Source: Linnemannia hyalina
Lineage: Eukaryota; Mortierellomycota; Mortierellomycetes; Mortierellales; Mortierellaceae
Direction of reading: 5' to 3'
Length of the DNA: 64,000 nt
Assembly: GCA_019671135.1 (NCBI GenBank)
Contig: JAHRHY010000012.1
Location: 1,054,001 to 1,118,000, forward strand
Shown here: piece by piece, positions 24,349-38,604 of the stretch
Numbering within the stretch: the stretch's first letter is position 1
Layout: each line of letters begins with the position of its first letter
Program-made: the position numbers and the translations under genes
The notes under the pieces: model-generated
What the model was told of the DNA's origin: nothing
The model's input: the letters and a program-made list of their open reading frames with translations, nothing else
The model's database searches: none

Positions 24349-25659
24349 TTATTTTCTTCTACGACCTACTACTCCTCTAGTTGACGCCTTTTCCTCCGCC
24401 TGCTTCTCAACATCGCTGATATCGTTCTGCCCTGAATTCAGGTCAACCTGCTCCTCCAATTTCCTCCAAAGATCGGACATATCTGCCTGCCGATCGCTCT
24501 GTCGAACCAACTGAAACACAAGCCTCGACGACGCTGATGAAGATCGGGGTGCATGTCTTGCCAGCATCGCCTTGAATGCATGTCCATGCTTCATTATCAC
24601 CTCTGCTATTTCATCCTATGGTTTGACAATCAAGGAGCAAAAGAAACCTCAGTTTGTGAAAGTTAATTTTTTGGTGGCAACCTTCATCTGGATTGGATGA
24701 GCTTAAATTCTTGGAAGGCGAAAAGAAACCAACAACAAGCCAACTTACGGCTGATACCCTGTCGTCGGGTTTAGGACGGTACCACAGCTGGAAGGTCTTC
24801 CTGTCCGGCAGCAGCTTGATCTATATCACGTCCACCAAAAGCAACGAACATGTTCGAGTCAATAAGTCATCTAGGGGCGAGTCGCAGCAAAAAATAAAGT
24901 ACCCGCTTCAACGCAAAGTTACGTTTTACCTCAGTAATGTCAAGATAGTCTTGGTGAAAGTAAGGGTGCGGCAGGACATCTCGCGCAAAGGTCTCCTCCA
25001 ACGCTCTCCAGCCCACATTATCGAACCCGCGCCGTGAGGTCCTACTTGAGACAGACGACGGTCTCGGCTCTACTTCACCAGTAACATCTTGTCCATCGAT
25101 GTCCAAGCTCGATTCACCATCCAAGACAAAGCCCTCCAGGTTGCTATCGTGTTGACTCCACTTGGCGGCAGACACCTTCTTGGGCGACCTAGATCGATCC
25201 ATCGAAAGCACCGATCCCTCCTACGCAATTGAATTGATAATTATGGTCAGTTACCCAAAAGAAAAAATGCTCTGGACACGGGAGAAGAAGAGATGGACAG
25301 AAAGAGAGATAGAGGGTTCAAGCGGGGGACGTTACTGCTTTGCGGGTGGAGCGCTTATCGGGCCGAAAGTATTGTTGATATCGGCCAGGGATAGCCACCT
25401 CGCCCATGACCGTCTTTCTCAGGTCCGAGACTCCTGATCCATCTTTGCGATATCGTCCTGAGACTGAGGATGAGGAGGTGGTGGGGGAGTCTCGACTAGA
25501 CTTTATTGTGCGCGTAGTCGTGGGTGTGCTTCCTTTTGTGGAATAAGCGTGTTGGAGTAGGCTAGTATTCGTGCGTGGCAGTCTGGTGATTTGCTGGAGG
25601 AAGGGGGTGATCAGACATTTGAGGTGTGAGTGCATGCGAGTGTGAATGGGGAATGACAT
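24349..25659 (-). CDS. probable mitochondrial RbfA-like ribosome-binding factor
   Basis: Four exons (25336-25659, 24930-25220, 24749-24820, 24349-24615) join in frame to 317 residues. The N-terminus is rich in Arg, Ser, Thr and hydrophobics with almost no acids (PFLQQITRLPRTNTSLLQ, then AYSTKG), as in a mitochondrial targeting sequence. The conserved-looking part (about residues 165-285) contains YLDITEIKLLPDRKTFQLWY, then an EIAEVIMKHGHAFKAMLA helix, RLVFQLVRQSD, and a final helix with DLWRKLEEQV. This alternation of strand, helix and strand matches the KH-like fold of ribosome-binding factor A, which matures the small-subunit rRNA. The call rests on pattern only and lacks a decisive motif. 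The ATG at 25635 is an alternative start. It sits 261 bases downstream of the GFA1 stop on the same strand. Confidence 0.5.
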
Positions 25660-25737
25660 GTTGTGCTCGTTGGAATCCTGAATTGAATGGATCACAACGA
25701 GAGAAAAGTGTGTGTAAATTGGGGAGACTGCTGTTAT

Positions 25738-25751
25738 TTTATTGGTTTATT
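25738..25751 (-). terminator. tandem polyadenylation signals of GFA1
   Basis: Two AATAAA hexamers on the - strand (25738-25743 and 25746-25751), about 170-185 bases past the GFA1 stop. They leave under 100 bases before the start of the downstream gene, so the RbfA-like gene's promoter must overlap the end of GFA1. Confidence 0.5.
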
Positions 25752-25920
25752 TCATGAGTGTGGGAGAATGTACAAAGGTTGGGTGAAAGGGTAAAGAGTA
25801 TCATGAAAAGAAAAGATACAGTCGCCATGTTCAATAACGGATTGTTGTCTCGTCAAAGAACAAAAAGAAATGAGAGAAGGGTCATTGGTCTTCAACATCA
25901 ACTGGCATCGTTCCCTGTAT

Positions 25921-28849
<2,929 letters not shown>

Positions 28850-30183
28850 TGTCTGGATATATGTAGATCAAGCTTGTGCTGAAGTGTGTTGTTATGGGTA
28901 TGTGGAAGGAAGGAGAAGAAGGTGAGTAAGAAGAATATGAGGGAGAGAAGAAAGAAGGAAGAAGTGTTGATTTTTTGGAGGGAGGGTAGGAATGATGTGA
29001 AAGGAGAAGAGCAGACGAAGAAAAGGGCGAGGACGGACCATTTATACTTCTCTCTGGCCTGGTCTGAGGGTCAGAGAGTCACTTAATTTTAGCCGGCCAT
29101 TCATTGAATTCGTTTCTGTCATGAACTGAGTGTATAGCAATAGCATAGCCAGTGGCAGACAGAAGCCAGAAACCTCACCATGCGTTGCCTTCATGTCTAA
29201 CCATTGTGCACTATTGAACCTTTTTTCCAATCCCATCTCACTACAAAGACTTATGGACCTTTTTTTCTTTTATCTCACTTATCCTTCAATCATTTTCACA
29301 CGCTCAGTTTGCTCTGGCTCTGGTTCAAACACAAACGCAGCGCATGGTATTGCCCTTTTTTTCCGTCTTGTTCTCTCGCATGTTCCTTTATGAGATGCTT
29401 ATCGTGCATTTTCATTTTTTCAGGAGTAAAAAAAAATGGCAGAGAAGGAGAGACTTCCCTCCATCCGTCAGTCCCTGGGTTCCTGTTCATCCTTGTGTGT
29501 GAACAGGACAGAGAACTGGAGTCGACTGGCCCTTTTCTCTGCTCCAAAAAGGCGGAAATATGCCTTCGCTGCATTTGTTCGTCAATTGATTGAACATGCA
29601 CACAGAACATGCATTAAGGTGCGGGAGTTGCGGGAAGAATAACGCTTGGTCATGATGCGTATGTACGAGTATCCCTAATTGCTCCCCTCTTCCGCCCACT
29701 TGAAGTCTCTCTATTCTTTTTCCTTTGACCTGTTCCTTCCCTTGTGTGACTCCTGTCCTTCGGACATGTAATTTCTCTCCCAGCAACAATTACATCAAGA
29801 GAAGGAGCGCACTCTTCCCCATTTCTTCTTCCTCCCCATTTTCGTCATCTGCAGGGTTTCCACTGCAAAGCAGTTCAGGTAAGGGGGCGTGGGACCTATC
29901 GCCAGGTCAAGTTCAATTGGATCTTAGCTCTCATTTCCATCCAGCAAGAACCAAAGTATGTTGGGTCAGGAACAACACAGCCAAGGTTCCCGTTTGGGGA
30001 CATCCTTGCTTTTTCGCAAAACCAAAATTACAGTACATTGGCGCTCGTGCTTTTGAATGAATATTCTTTGAGCCGTGACTATCTGATATCGCAGTCCGGC
30101 TACTACCAACAACACACAAAGCGCAACCACAACCACACATCTCTTCTCAACCACACACCTCTTCTCAACCACACTCCTCCATC
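28850..30183. other. GFA1 promoter region and left flank of mobile island
   Basis: Upstream of GFA1 (first 200 bases purine-rich on +, i.e. a pyrimidine-rich leader on -). Further right the DNA is mixed with CT-rich patches. From about 29.9 kb it should pass into the mobile island, but I could not see a terminal inverted repeat or target-site duplication marking the border. No gene is supported. Confidence 0.5.
30131..30180 (+). repeat. 18-nt tandem repeat before SANT-like ORF
   Basis: Two 18-base units of the AACCACACNNCTCTTCTC type (30131-30148, 30149-30166) and a partial third (30167-30180) end just before the ATG of the SANT-like ORF. This is probably part of the element's leader. Confidence 0.75.
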
Positions 30184-31523
30184 ATGTCACAAGCATCATC
30201 TGACCTTCATCGCAAGCGTCAGCGGTCTCCGACTCCTTCAAGAAGCAATCACGCACGCGACATCGATCAACTTCACCCTGCTGTTGAAGAGCTTATCGCG
30301 CAGGCGGATACCAATAATGAAGACACAGATGAGAGGGACTCTGACAGCAACAACGACGATCAGACAAAGGACGAGGAGGTTGAAGATGACGTTGGTAACA
30401 GGAGAGAGACTGCAAGGGAGGGAACGAGCGACGGGACAGTTCGTCGTACACCGCAGCCTCGAGCAACTACATTCAACGGTTTCAAGGACCCTGCTCATGA
30501 GTTTTTGCTACTAAAGGCTTTGGATGCGGTCAGGCCGTTCGGTATCCAACACGGATAAACACGAGCTGCTTGGTCGAGAGTTGTTCAGTATCTGAAGGAT
30601 TATGATGACAAGGAACGAGCCGAAGGTCGCCCAACAGTGTTCGACGAGTCAATCCCCGTGTATGTCGAGCCAGATGGAAAAACTTGTCGAGCGAATATGC
30701 TGAGCACGAGGCCGCTATGCTGAGAGCTACTGGAGTCAATCCACAGATAACCGACCGACTGAAGTACATGCAGCCCGTGTACGAGTTTGAACAGGCCTGC
30801 AGGAAGACAGCCGATGATAACAAGGACAAAAGACATCGCAAGAAGGCGCGGACAGAGAGTAGCCGAGTGGAAGGTCTTCTTTTGTTGGAAAGGTCTCGAA
30901 CAGGCCCTGTTCGAGTAGTACCAGACCTGCTTCAGCCCATACAAGGCTCTATGTCAGGGACGGAGTCTGAGTCCAGTGTCTCCGTTATCTCCGATCATAC
31001 CCCAAAGACTCCCGGGATGAGAAAACGGGCCATGACAACACTGTTGACACGGCAGCTTCAGGAAGCGAGCGCATTTTTAACGACCCAGGCCGAAAACCAG
31101 TGTAGGCAACTGGACATGATGATCGAGGATCAGGAGGAGCGAAGGAAGATGGAGGAAGAGCGAAGGAAGGTGGAGGAAGAGCGAAGGAAGATTGAGGAGG
31201 AGCGGAGGAAGACGGAGGAGGACACTAGGCGGGAACAGGCCGCAGTACAGGAGAGACAGCAGAAGGCGCTCATGGACTTGATGGCATTACAAACGGAGAG
31301 CATGGAGCGAATCGCCACCCAACAATCACAAACCACGAAGGAGCAGGCGGCAAGCACGGAGCGCCTTATCCTCGCAATTATGGCGGGATGCAATAAAAAA
31401 AGATTGATTTATTCCAACTTGTTCCATGATAGCTGGATGGATGTACTCTCGCAGTGTAGGAGGATCAATACCAAACTGCTCATTTATCTTAACACCATAG
31501 TAACAAGTGTGAATATTGGTTAA
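30184..31523 (+). pseudogene. broken Myb/SANT-like accessory protein of PIF/Harbinger element
   Basis: The frame opens with MSQASSDLHRKRQR and runs 124 codons to an in-frame TAA at 30556-30558, after FGIQHG. The same frame continues with TRAAWSRVVQYLKDYDDKE, typical of a SANT/Myb-like helix, so the stop interrupts a once-continuous domain. A second break follows: near 30675-30682 a run of five A is one base out of phase, and the protein continues in another frame (SSEYAEHEAAMLRATGVNPQ onward). The downstream part has a long Glu/Arg coiled coil (repeated EEERRK units near 31130-31220) and a Gln/Thr-rich helix. In PIF/Harbinger transposons this protein brings the transposase to DNA. Two disabling changes argue that this copy is dead. 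The 3' end overlaps the end of the transposase frame. Confidence 0.7.
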
Positions 31524-32539
31524 CAAAATAGCAAAGCGATTATGGGATCAATACAAGTGGACAATAAGCGGTGACTCTTAGGAAAGTCAATGCCTGAGAA
31601 ATATCTAGTTACCTCCCCGAATGCCCACTCTATAACGATGCGAAGACCCGACATCGTCTGATTGAACGTCTTTGCCTCCGGGGTGAGGTTCGCGCCTGTG
31701 TAGCCAACGATCATGTGCGGGTCGGGCATATAAGCGGAATCCTCGTAAAGAGCAAGGGGCCGGCCAGTTGTATCAAAAGCGTGCTGCTCCAAGATGTCCA
31801 TGATGCCGGATTGCTGATATATAGTGATGTCGTGAGTGGTGCCGGTGTATGCCTTGCTGAGATGCAGAATGATGCCGTCTGGACCAACGACGCTCTGATA
31901 CTTCAGAGCACGTACATGCTTGTGTCCGTTGTACATTGACGCTTGACTGACTGTTGGTCGATTGATCCTGCGTACGGTGCCATCGATGAATCCGAATACC
32001 GCGTTACACTCATGGTTGCTCTGCTCATAGCACAGCTCAGCATACTCTTCAAGCTTGGATGGTGTCAATCGATGATGATCCCAGATTAACAGCTGGTTCC
32101 AACGTAGCATGATCCACTTGACAAGATGATTGATGAGACGGGAAATGGCGCCAATACTCCTGCGGAATATGGCCTCCATCCTGTTAAGCCGGGCCGGGTA
32201 GGTCAAACGGTATACGGCCATGCAAAGTACCGTAAGCGAATCAACGTTGTCCCTGTCGCGGCTTTTGATCCTTGGGGGAACCTGTGGGACCTCAAGGATC
32301 TCCTCCAGTTGGGCACAAGTGAACCGAAATTCTTGTACGCAGTACTCGTCGGAATATTGGCGTACGTCAAATGAGGCATCAAGCAGAAACGGGCGGTGTA
32401 GAACTGGATTCTCGTCCTCGTCGTCCTGGTCGAACTCGTTGTCGTCAAGGCCATAGAGCATAGCGAGTTGTGCCGCGATTACCGGCACGAGAAGGACGGC
32501 CATCTTGAATGAATGAAGAGCGATGGTCTGTAGCAGCAT
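31520..32539 (-). pseudogene. PIF/Harbinger-type DDE transposase, C-terminally frameshifted
   Basis: An uninterrupted 339-codon frame starts with ATG at 32539 (a second Met lies 12 codons on). The DDE_Tnp_4-type signature is visible: FGFIDGTVRRINRP (Asp186), YTGTTHDITIYQQSG (Asp237), LYEDSAYMPDP (Asp267) and IEWAFGEVTRYF (Glu304). Transposases of this family cut at terminal inverted repeats and usually target TWA. After IDPIIALLFC the frame stops. One base out of phase, however, the DNA goes on with LLTNIHTCYYGVK and a PPTLREYI motif, the conserved tail of this family. A frameshift near 31530-31545 has therefore removed the C-terminus. It is convergent with the SANT-like ORF and divergent from the Fanzor-like gene. 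I rate it as a damaged but fairly young copy, since the rest is open. Confidence 0.75.
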
Positions 32540-32716
32540 TCAAGGAAGACATGGCATAAAGCAAATGCGAGCTACCCTTCTTCCTGCAAAAAGCTCTATA
32601 AATTAAACTTTTTTTTAAAGGATTGGTTGACCTTTTTCCTTCTGCCACACACACAATTAACTCATTGCCAAACCTTTTTAATCCTCTTCAAACATTGACA
32701 CAGTCTCTAAAATCCC
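32540..32716. promoter_or_regulatory. divergent promoter between transposase and Fanzor-like gene
   Basis: Only 177 bases separate the transposase ATG (-) from the proposed Fanzor ATG (+), so both must start from this stretch. It contains a T8 run and AT-rich TATAAATTAAA at about 32597-32607. No inverted repeat reaching into the flanks was seen. Confidence 0.45.
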
Positions 32717-35700
32717 ATGGACATGACAACTCTGGTAATGTCTTATTTTTCTTTCATGTCTATAACAGCTATGTCTGCTACCTGGACTGGAGGCGCCACT
32801 GACATGTTTGTCTTGTTTTGTTATTACAGACCGAATTACTCTACATTTCGCACGACCAAGAATGGATGGCAAGGGCACCTGCTCTAATGGACGACACGTC
32901 GCATCAGTATCAACTGTATGAAGCGTTTCACGCTCTCAAGGACACGGAGTTCACCGGAGATGTGGCCGACGTGAAGGCTCGACTTCTAGATAAATTGTTG
33001 GCTATTGAGACTCTATCTGATAGAAACGCGACGAGCGCACAACTTCAACAAATATCACCTCTGACAGCCTTCCCCCACTATGTGGCAGAAACCTTGCTGA
33101 ACGCTGGAATCCGGATGCAGGGTGGTCGGAGTCAGAGCGGGATTCTTCACGGTTTTGCGCTAAACATCAAGGGTCCAAATGAGCATCACTCACACCAAGA
33201 TGTCGACCCCGACCCTCCACCGTCCACCGTGTTGTCTTTGCGTCTTAACCACCGTGGCCCTCTTTTGTTTGAATTCCTGGCGAGGCATTTCAACTGTATC
33301 ATCTACGAGTTCACCTCGGTTGGAACAGTGGATCGATTCGCCCCTGGAGACGACAAGACGCCCTGCTTCTCGATGGGGTTTTTGAGGGCGTGTGATGGCA
33401 TTGGAACACTCGTGGAGTACTTTGTCCTGGGCCCTGCTCGTCATGCAGAGCCCCGTCCCTCCTCTACGCCTTCTCCTCCTGCGCCTTTTTACGATCCCCA
33501 ACACCCACACCCCGCCATCCTTCGTCATGAGAAACGCGCGAGGAAAGGAGCCAAACGGGATCGGGAACTGACAGAGTTTGACGATAGTGCGGCGATTGAG
33601 CTGTATGCCTCTGCTTGGTAAGTTATTGCCCTTTTATCCAAAAGAAAGCAACGCCACTCAATGGAAACGCCATGGATAAAGACTGCAGACCTCTAATCAA
33701 TTTTTTTCTTTCAATCTGTTTATAGTCGTCACCGGTTGGACAACTTCATTCTTGCTGAGGCCGACAAAATTCGGAAAATGTCGCCCAAGTCCAATCCCAA
33801 GAACAGAAACGCCATTATGCAGGATCTCAAAGCACGTCTGATGGCAAAACCTCACACCCCCGACGGAGTCTTCATGGAGTACATGGAGTTGATGCAAAAG
33901 GAGCTCAACAACACCAAAATCACCCGCAGGAGGGCTGAAGGCAAACTCGGAAAAGGACCGGTGATGATTTGGCGACGGGTAGTGAGCGATGACATGGAGG
34001 TCCGGTGGAAGGAGACAGTCGATGGAGTAGTTCAAGGGTCCGACTATCAACCCAAGGGCAAGAAGTCCATGGGATCTGCTGCAAGGAACAACGTCGCAAG
34101 CAGTGAGAGCAAGGCCATGACGCCCCCGGTTGGATCGTCATCAACAACAACTCCAAGGCCTTCAGGGGATATGGTGGACAAGGCAAGTGTGGATATGGAC
34201 AAGGACATGGATGTCGACGATGGAGGAGAGAGCAACGTCGTGGATCTTGGCAGCAAGTCCGATACTGATGAGGATGATGCAGGCCCTAGTAATGGGTACC
34301 AGTCGTTCACCATGACGCTTCTACAGTCTCTGAGGCCCGATTTACACGAACAGCACGACGAGATTGCAGAGATACTGGAAGCAAAGCAGGATATTGCATC
34401 TGATTTCGCATCAGATGTTGCCCTTCTCGGAAGGAAGGTGGTCTTGGAGGTACTAGCTTTGTTGTGTTGCTTTGAATGCATACATGCATGCATGCATTTC
34501 CAGCTGGCAACGATACACAAGGAAGGAAGAGATCGTTTTTACTAATATGTGGTTGTTGTTTTCATATCGTAATTAGGCCGGATTGCAGTTCAAGGGTAGG
34601 ACTGATGACGGCTTTCTTTTGAGCCAGATATTCCCGGCCGGCTTTCAGTCTCGTCTGCCCAATGTCGATCTCGATACTGTACGGGTGCCCGTAGCAGCCC
34701 TGGATCCGGAGCTCGAGAGATTGATCGAGACCAAGGACGATACACCTCGAGGCAAGGATGTCCGAAGTATTTTATCTTCAGTAGCGCTGTCGTTTTTGTC
34801 TGTAAGGCATCTTGGCGTCCACGCAGACGAGGACAACACCTCAGGAAACAGAAGCACCTCCTCACCAGTCGACCACACCTTTTGGCAGGACCTCTCTGAC
34901 AGCATACGCGCCTCGTCACCATCAGCACCTTCACCAAATATCGATACAAACAGCCACCCTCTTACCAACTTTTCAAAGACCACCAGGGCCATGCTTAACG
35001 ACATCTCGTCTAATTTTACCAACATCTGGGATGGTCCGTTATTCGACAAAATATTTCACACATTCTGCAACATTATTTTACGACTACATCTCACACCGAC
35101 AAAGGAGGAGGAGTGTAGAAAACGCGAGGCTCGGCAAAAGCAGGAGCGGGACGCCAAGAAGGAGGAGTCGACTATGAAGACCTCCAAGAGTCGAAAGTGC
35201 TGGTGGAAACGTCTGCGAAGCCTACAGTCAGATTTGGCCCATTGTCTCCGTCAGCCGGGATCAGACAAGAAGGCAGTCAGACTGAACACCATCACCAATG
35301 CGTTGCGAGGACTGGCGGGGTCAGAGCCTGAGATTCTTCATGTTCAGTTGCCAGGCCTGGAGGAACAGTTGGAGGCTATGGGAAGGACATCTGCTACGAC
35401 ACCAGTGGGCGATTCTCTGATTGACGCGCTATGCAGCAGAGTTGAAGCAGAAGATCAACATTGCGACTTTCTACTGCAAGAAGAGCAGGGTGCCGTTGAA
35501 GGTGAGTTTTTGAAGGAAATGTTATATGCTTTGTGACATTATCATTTCTATTTACTATAACAACAACTAACAATTGCTCTTGTTTCACGTCTACGTTTTT
35601 TTTAGATTGGGCAAGGGATGAGTTGAAACATGCCTCAAAACCAGTGGATGAGCGGGTGCTACGGATGGGTAAGTGCTTTATATGAAAAATAAATGATCCT

Positions 35701-38604
35701 AGGTGAAAGGATAAGGCGTGTTAATACATTCGCTTTATTATTTATTTGATTGTTTAGCCATGGAAACACCCCCCAACAGGATGAAAGCGCTCCTAGCCGT
35801 CTTTAAGATGCTTCTGCAGTCACCGTCGATCCATCGCAAGGTCCTCTCATCCTATGTTCGACGATGCTGTAAGGGGGTGGACCCGACAGAGGAGGAGTGT
35901 GCTACTATCGCGAATCTAGTGGAACTCCTCCGGCCATACATACCAAAAAGACGATTACCGGAGTCTGCGTCACGCTCCCAGGAAGAAGAGTTGCCTCAGG
36001 GATACACATTCAAAGCCCTGCCCCACGTCGTTACCATGGCTCCCTTCATCATCCTCGCCGACGCCACACTCCACATTTCCGGTTATTCATCCCTCACTCG
36101 CCGCTTCACTCCCGACGTGTCACCATCAACAAACTACTCACTACCCCTAACCGGTACCTCTCTATTCGAGACACTCTTCAGTTCACAACCACGACAATTC
36201 GATGCCAACGACAACAGCAACAACACTATATCCACCTTTCCGACAAAGCAGCAGAAGCCGAGGTTATTCTTTTCCGTCTTCAATCGATTGGCCATCGAAT
36301 CCGCGTGCTACAAGAGAAAACTACAGTTTGCCCATCGGTAAGATAACTCGATTTTATTGTGATAATGATGTTCGATGAAATGAAGCATGAAGTAACTATT
36401 TTATCTAACCCTTTTCTGTTCAAATGCGTATTTTTAAACGTAGGATTGTGTTTGTTGACAGATGGCGCATCAGAGTTATGGGACACCCGCTACCTCATCA
36501 GGACGACCTACGACAAGGCTACCCAGTCACCAGCAGCTTCGACATAAACAGAAAAAACAAGACACCGTCTCCGTCCACAATTGATTGGAAGTCCGAGGTC
36601 CACCGTATGAACGCTGATGATGCATTGGCTCAGGCGGAACTAGATCAAGGCCTTCGGGAACTGGAATTGGCTGAGAAGAAGCTGAATGGTCTGCGCCTCA
36701 ACTTGGAACTCTTGGAAGAGGACAAAAAAGACGCTGCGAGGCGTCGGAGGAAATTGGGTCGATTGCGTCGTCGGGGTGATACATCGGACGAGACCTTGCA
36801 GAGTTTGAGCGTGGCTCGGGCGGAATTCTCAACTCGTTTGGACAAGTACCAGGCTCACATCAAACCTGTGCAGGACGCCCAACGTCAGGTCAAGGAACTA
36901 CGACAGCGAGTCTACTACTGGAAAAAACTGCAGTACTACACAACGCCCGAAAAGCCCGACCGTACAACGGACAGCACATCCAGCAGCTCTGGAGTTCATT
37001 CGCAGCCAACATGGACAAGGCCCGTGTGTGAAAATCACACTGAGCGCATTGATTTGTCGGGGCTGGTTTCTCGCGGTAGACATCACGTTACTTTTGGAGC
37101 AACAGACCCAGGAATGGCCAAGATGCTGCAAACGGTGGGAATTTCGGTCAGGGATATGTCGCGCCGCTTAAACATCTACAATATGCTACAAGGTAACACA
37201 CGGTATTATGTTGGTGATCAAACGTATCTCCAGAACGGTATGAAGCTGCCTAATATTATTTAGGATACTAAATGATTTTTTCTGCTCAAAAACAAATAGA
37301 CCTTGCAGACACACAGGACACGGAAAGGACTTTACTCCTCCAACACGAGCTGGCGCAGGAGCTGCAGGAGCCAGTAGCCGTTCCCCCTGTGATTACTACT
37401 ACAGCACCTCAAATCAATCATCTCGCACAGTCAACACAGAGTGCCAAAAAGCGACAACGCCGCATAACCCAGGATATAACTGCCGCATACAACACTCTCA
37501 GCAACAATTCAGTGCAGCATATCTACACACCCCAGGACCTGAATAACGCCCGTGCAGCCAAGTCGGCAACACGGTCCCTGCTGCGCGACTTTGAACGAAC
37601 TAAGGCGAATTCAAAGGACAGGAGAACCACAGAACTGCTGACCAAGAAGGCGTATGCTGCTTTGGCAGCCAAAGAGCGCCGTTTCATTCAGTCATGTGGT
37701 AAGAACAAGGCTCTTTATTGCACTGAATTTATTATCTTTGGAAATTTTCTTATGCTGCCTTTCGACGATTTCACTTTACTTAGATACTGTGCCAGGGTTA
37801 ACGACGGAGAAGGCGAAAAGGCAGGACTCGTCGACCACCACTACTCCTCCTTTGTTGGTTGATCTGACAACGGCACCTGCATCGAGCCAAGTTCCTATAC
37901 TTTTGCCAACGGAATCTGGATCATCGAATGTTACACTATCGACAACACCAGCAACCAACCAGCTCTCCCCGCCGCTTGAAATCGACGATGGCTTTTGCGA
38001 ATGTGGCATGTATCACATTTCGAACCATACCTATGGATCCTACCGTCATGGGTCGCATTGTCCCCGTCGCTATCCCAAGGCTCTGCCGGTGATATTTTAT
38101 GGAGGAGCCGGTACTGGCGTCGGCTCTACCATCAAGGGCTTTTCAAGGAGAGGAGGAGGAAAGACGCGTGAGCAACACAGACGCTACTGTGTCGTGGGCA
38201 TAACCAACGAGAATTTGACGTCTAAACTCTGCTGTGTCTGCCTGGAGCCTGTACGCCTTGCCTCTGCCCGAAGGATCATCGGAGGACAGATCCGCACAGT
38301 TCGAATCAATGGAAGCGTTATCTGCCAGAACGCCGTGTGCCCACTTGTTTATCAACAAAAGGCGTCATCCAACCGGGATAGAAACGCAGCCACCTGTATC
38401 GGACTCTCGGGACTTTCAACATTGCTCTCTACAGACAATCAGCCGCTGCCTCCTTTTCGGCTGCGAACCCGACCTTCTCGACCATCAACCCTGCATGCAG
38501 CACACACCAACCCCAACAGCACCAGTGCAACTGGAATCAACAATCAATCCGGCAATGTGGCTATGATCCGCACCCTGTTGGATCTCTATGTACATAGAGA
38601 ATAG
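32717..38604 (+). CDS. Fanzor/TnpB-like RNA-guided endonuclease (putative)
   Basis: Nine exons (32717-32734, 32830-33617, 33726-34449, 34577-35501, 35606-35668, 35758-36337, 36444-37192, 37300-37698, 37784-38604), all GT-AG, join in frame to 1,688 residues. The C-terminal third carries the TnpB/Fanzor signature. RuvC-I is VTFGATDPGMAKM (Asp1254). A Glu (E1558, in ITNENLTSKLC) directly precedes a zinc ribbon, Cys1565-x2-Cys1568 and Cys1596-x4-Cys1601. RuvC-III is SSNRDRNAATCIG (Asp1614). The Glu just before the TSK motif matches the rearranged active site known from Fanzors rather than canonical TnpB. A Glu/Lys/Arg coiled coil (about 1090-1195) lies where the REC/WED region of a TnpB would end. 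The first 1,000 residues have no domain I recognise. Fanzors are nuclear nucleases guided by an RNA from the element's own 3' end. The 18-nt first exon is the least certain part. Unlike the neighbouring transposon genes I see no stop or frameshift. Confidence 0.72.

Larger units (their letters stand above)
30184..38604. mobile_element. composite island: PIF/Harbinger-like genes plus Fanzor-like gene
   Basis: Three element-type genes lie together between GFA1 and ATG1: a SANT-like ORF (+), a convergent DDE transposase (-), and a Fanzor-like nuclease gene (+) that diverges from the transposase. SANT protein plus DDE transposase is the standard gene pair of PIF/Harbinger transposons. Fanzor genes are known as passengers of several eukaryotic DNA-transposon classes. 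Coordinates cover only the coding span. I found no convincing terminal inverted repeats or 3-bp target duplication by eye, so one element, two nested elements or chance neighbours all remain possible. Confidence 0.5.

Noticed and set aside
29880..30060. Candidate left terminal inverted repeat of the mobile island
   Set aside because: I compared it by eye with 32540-32716 and 38605-39200 in reverse complement and found no match longer than chance.
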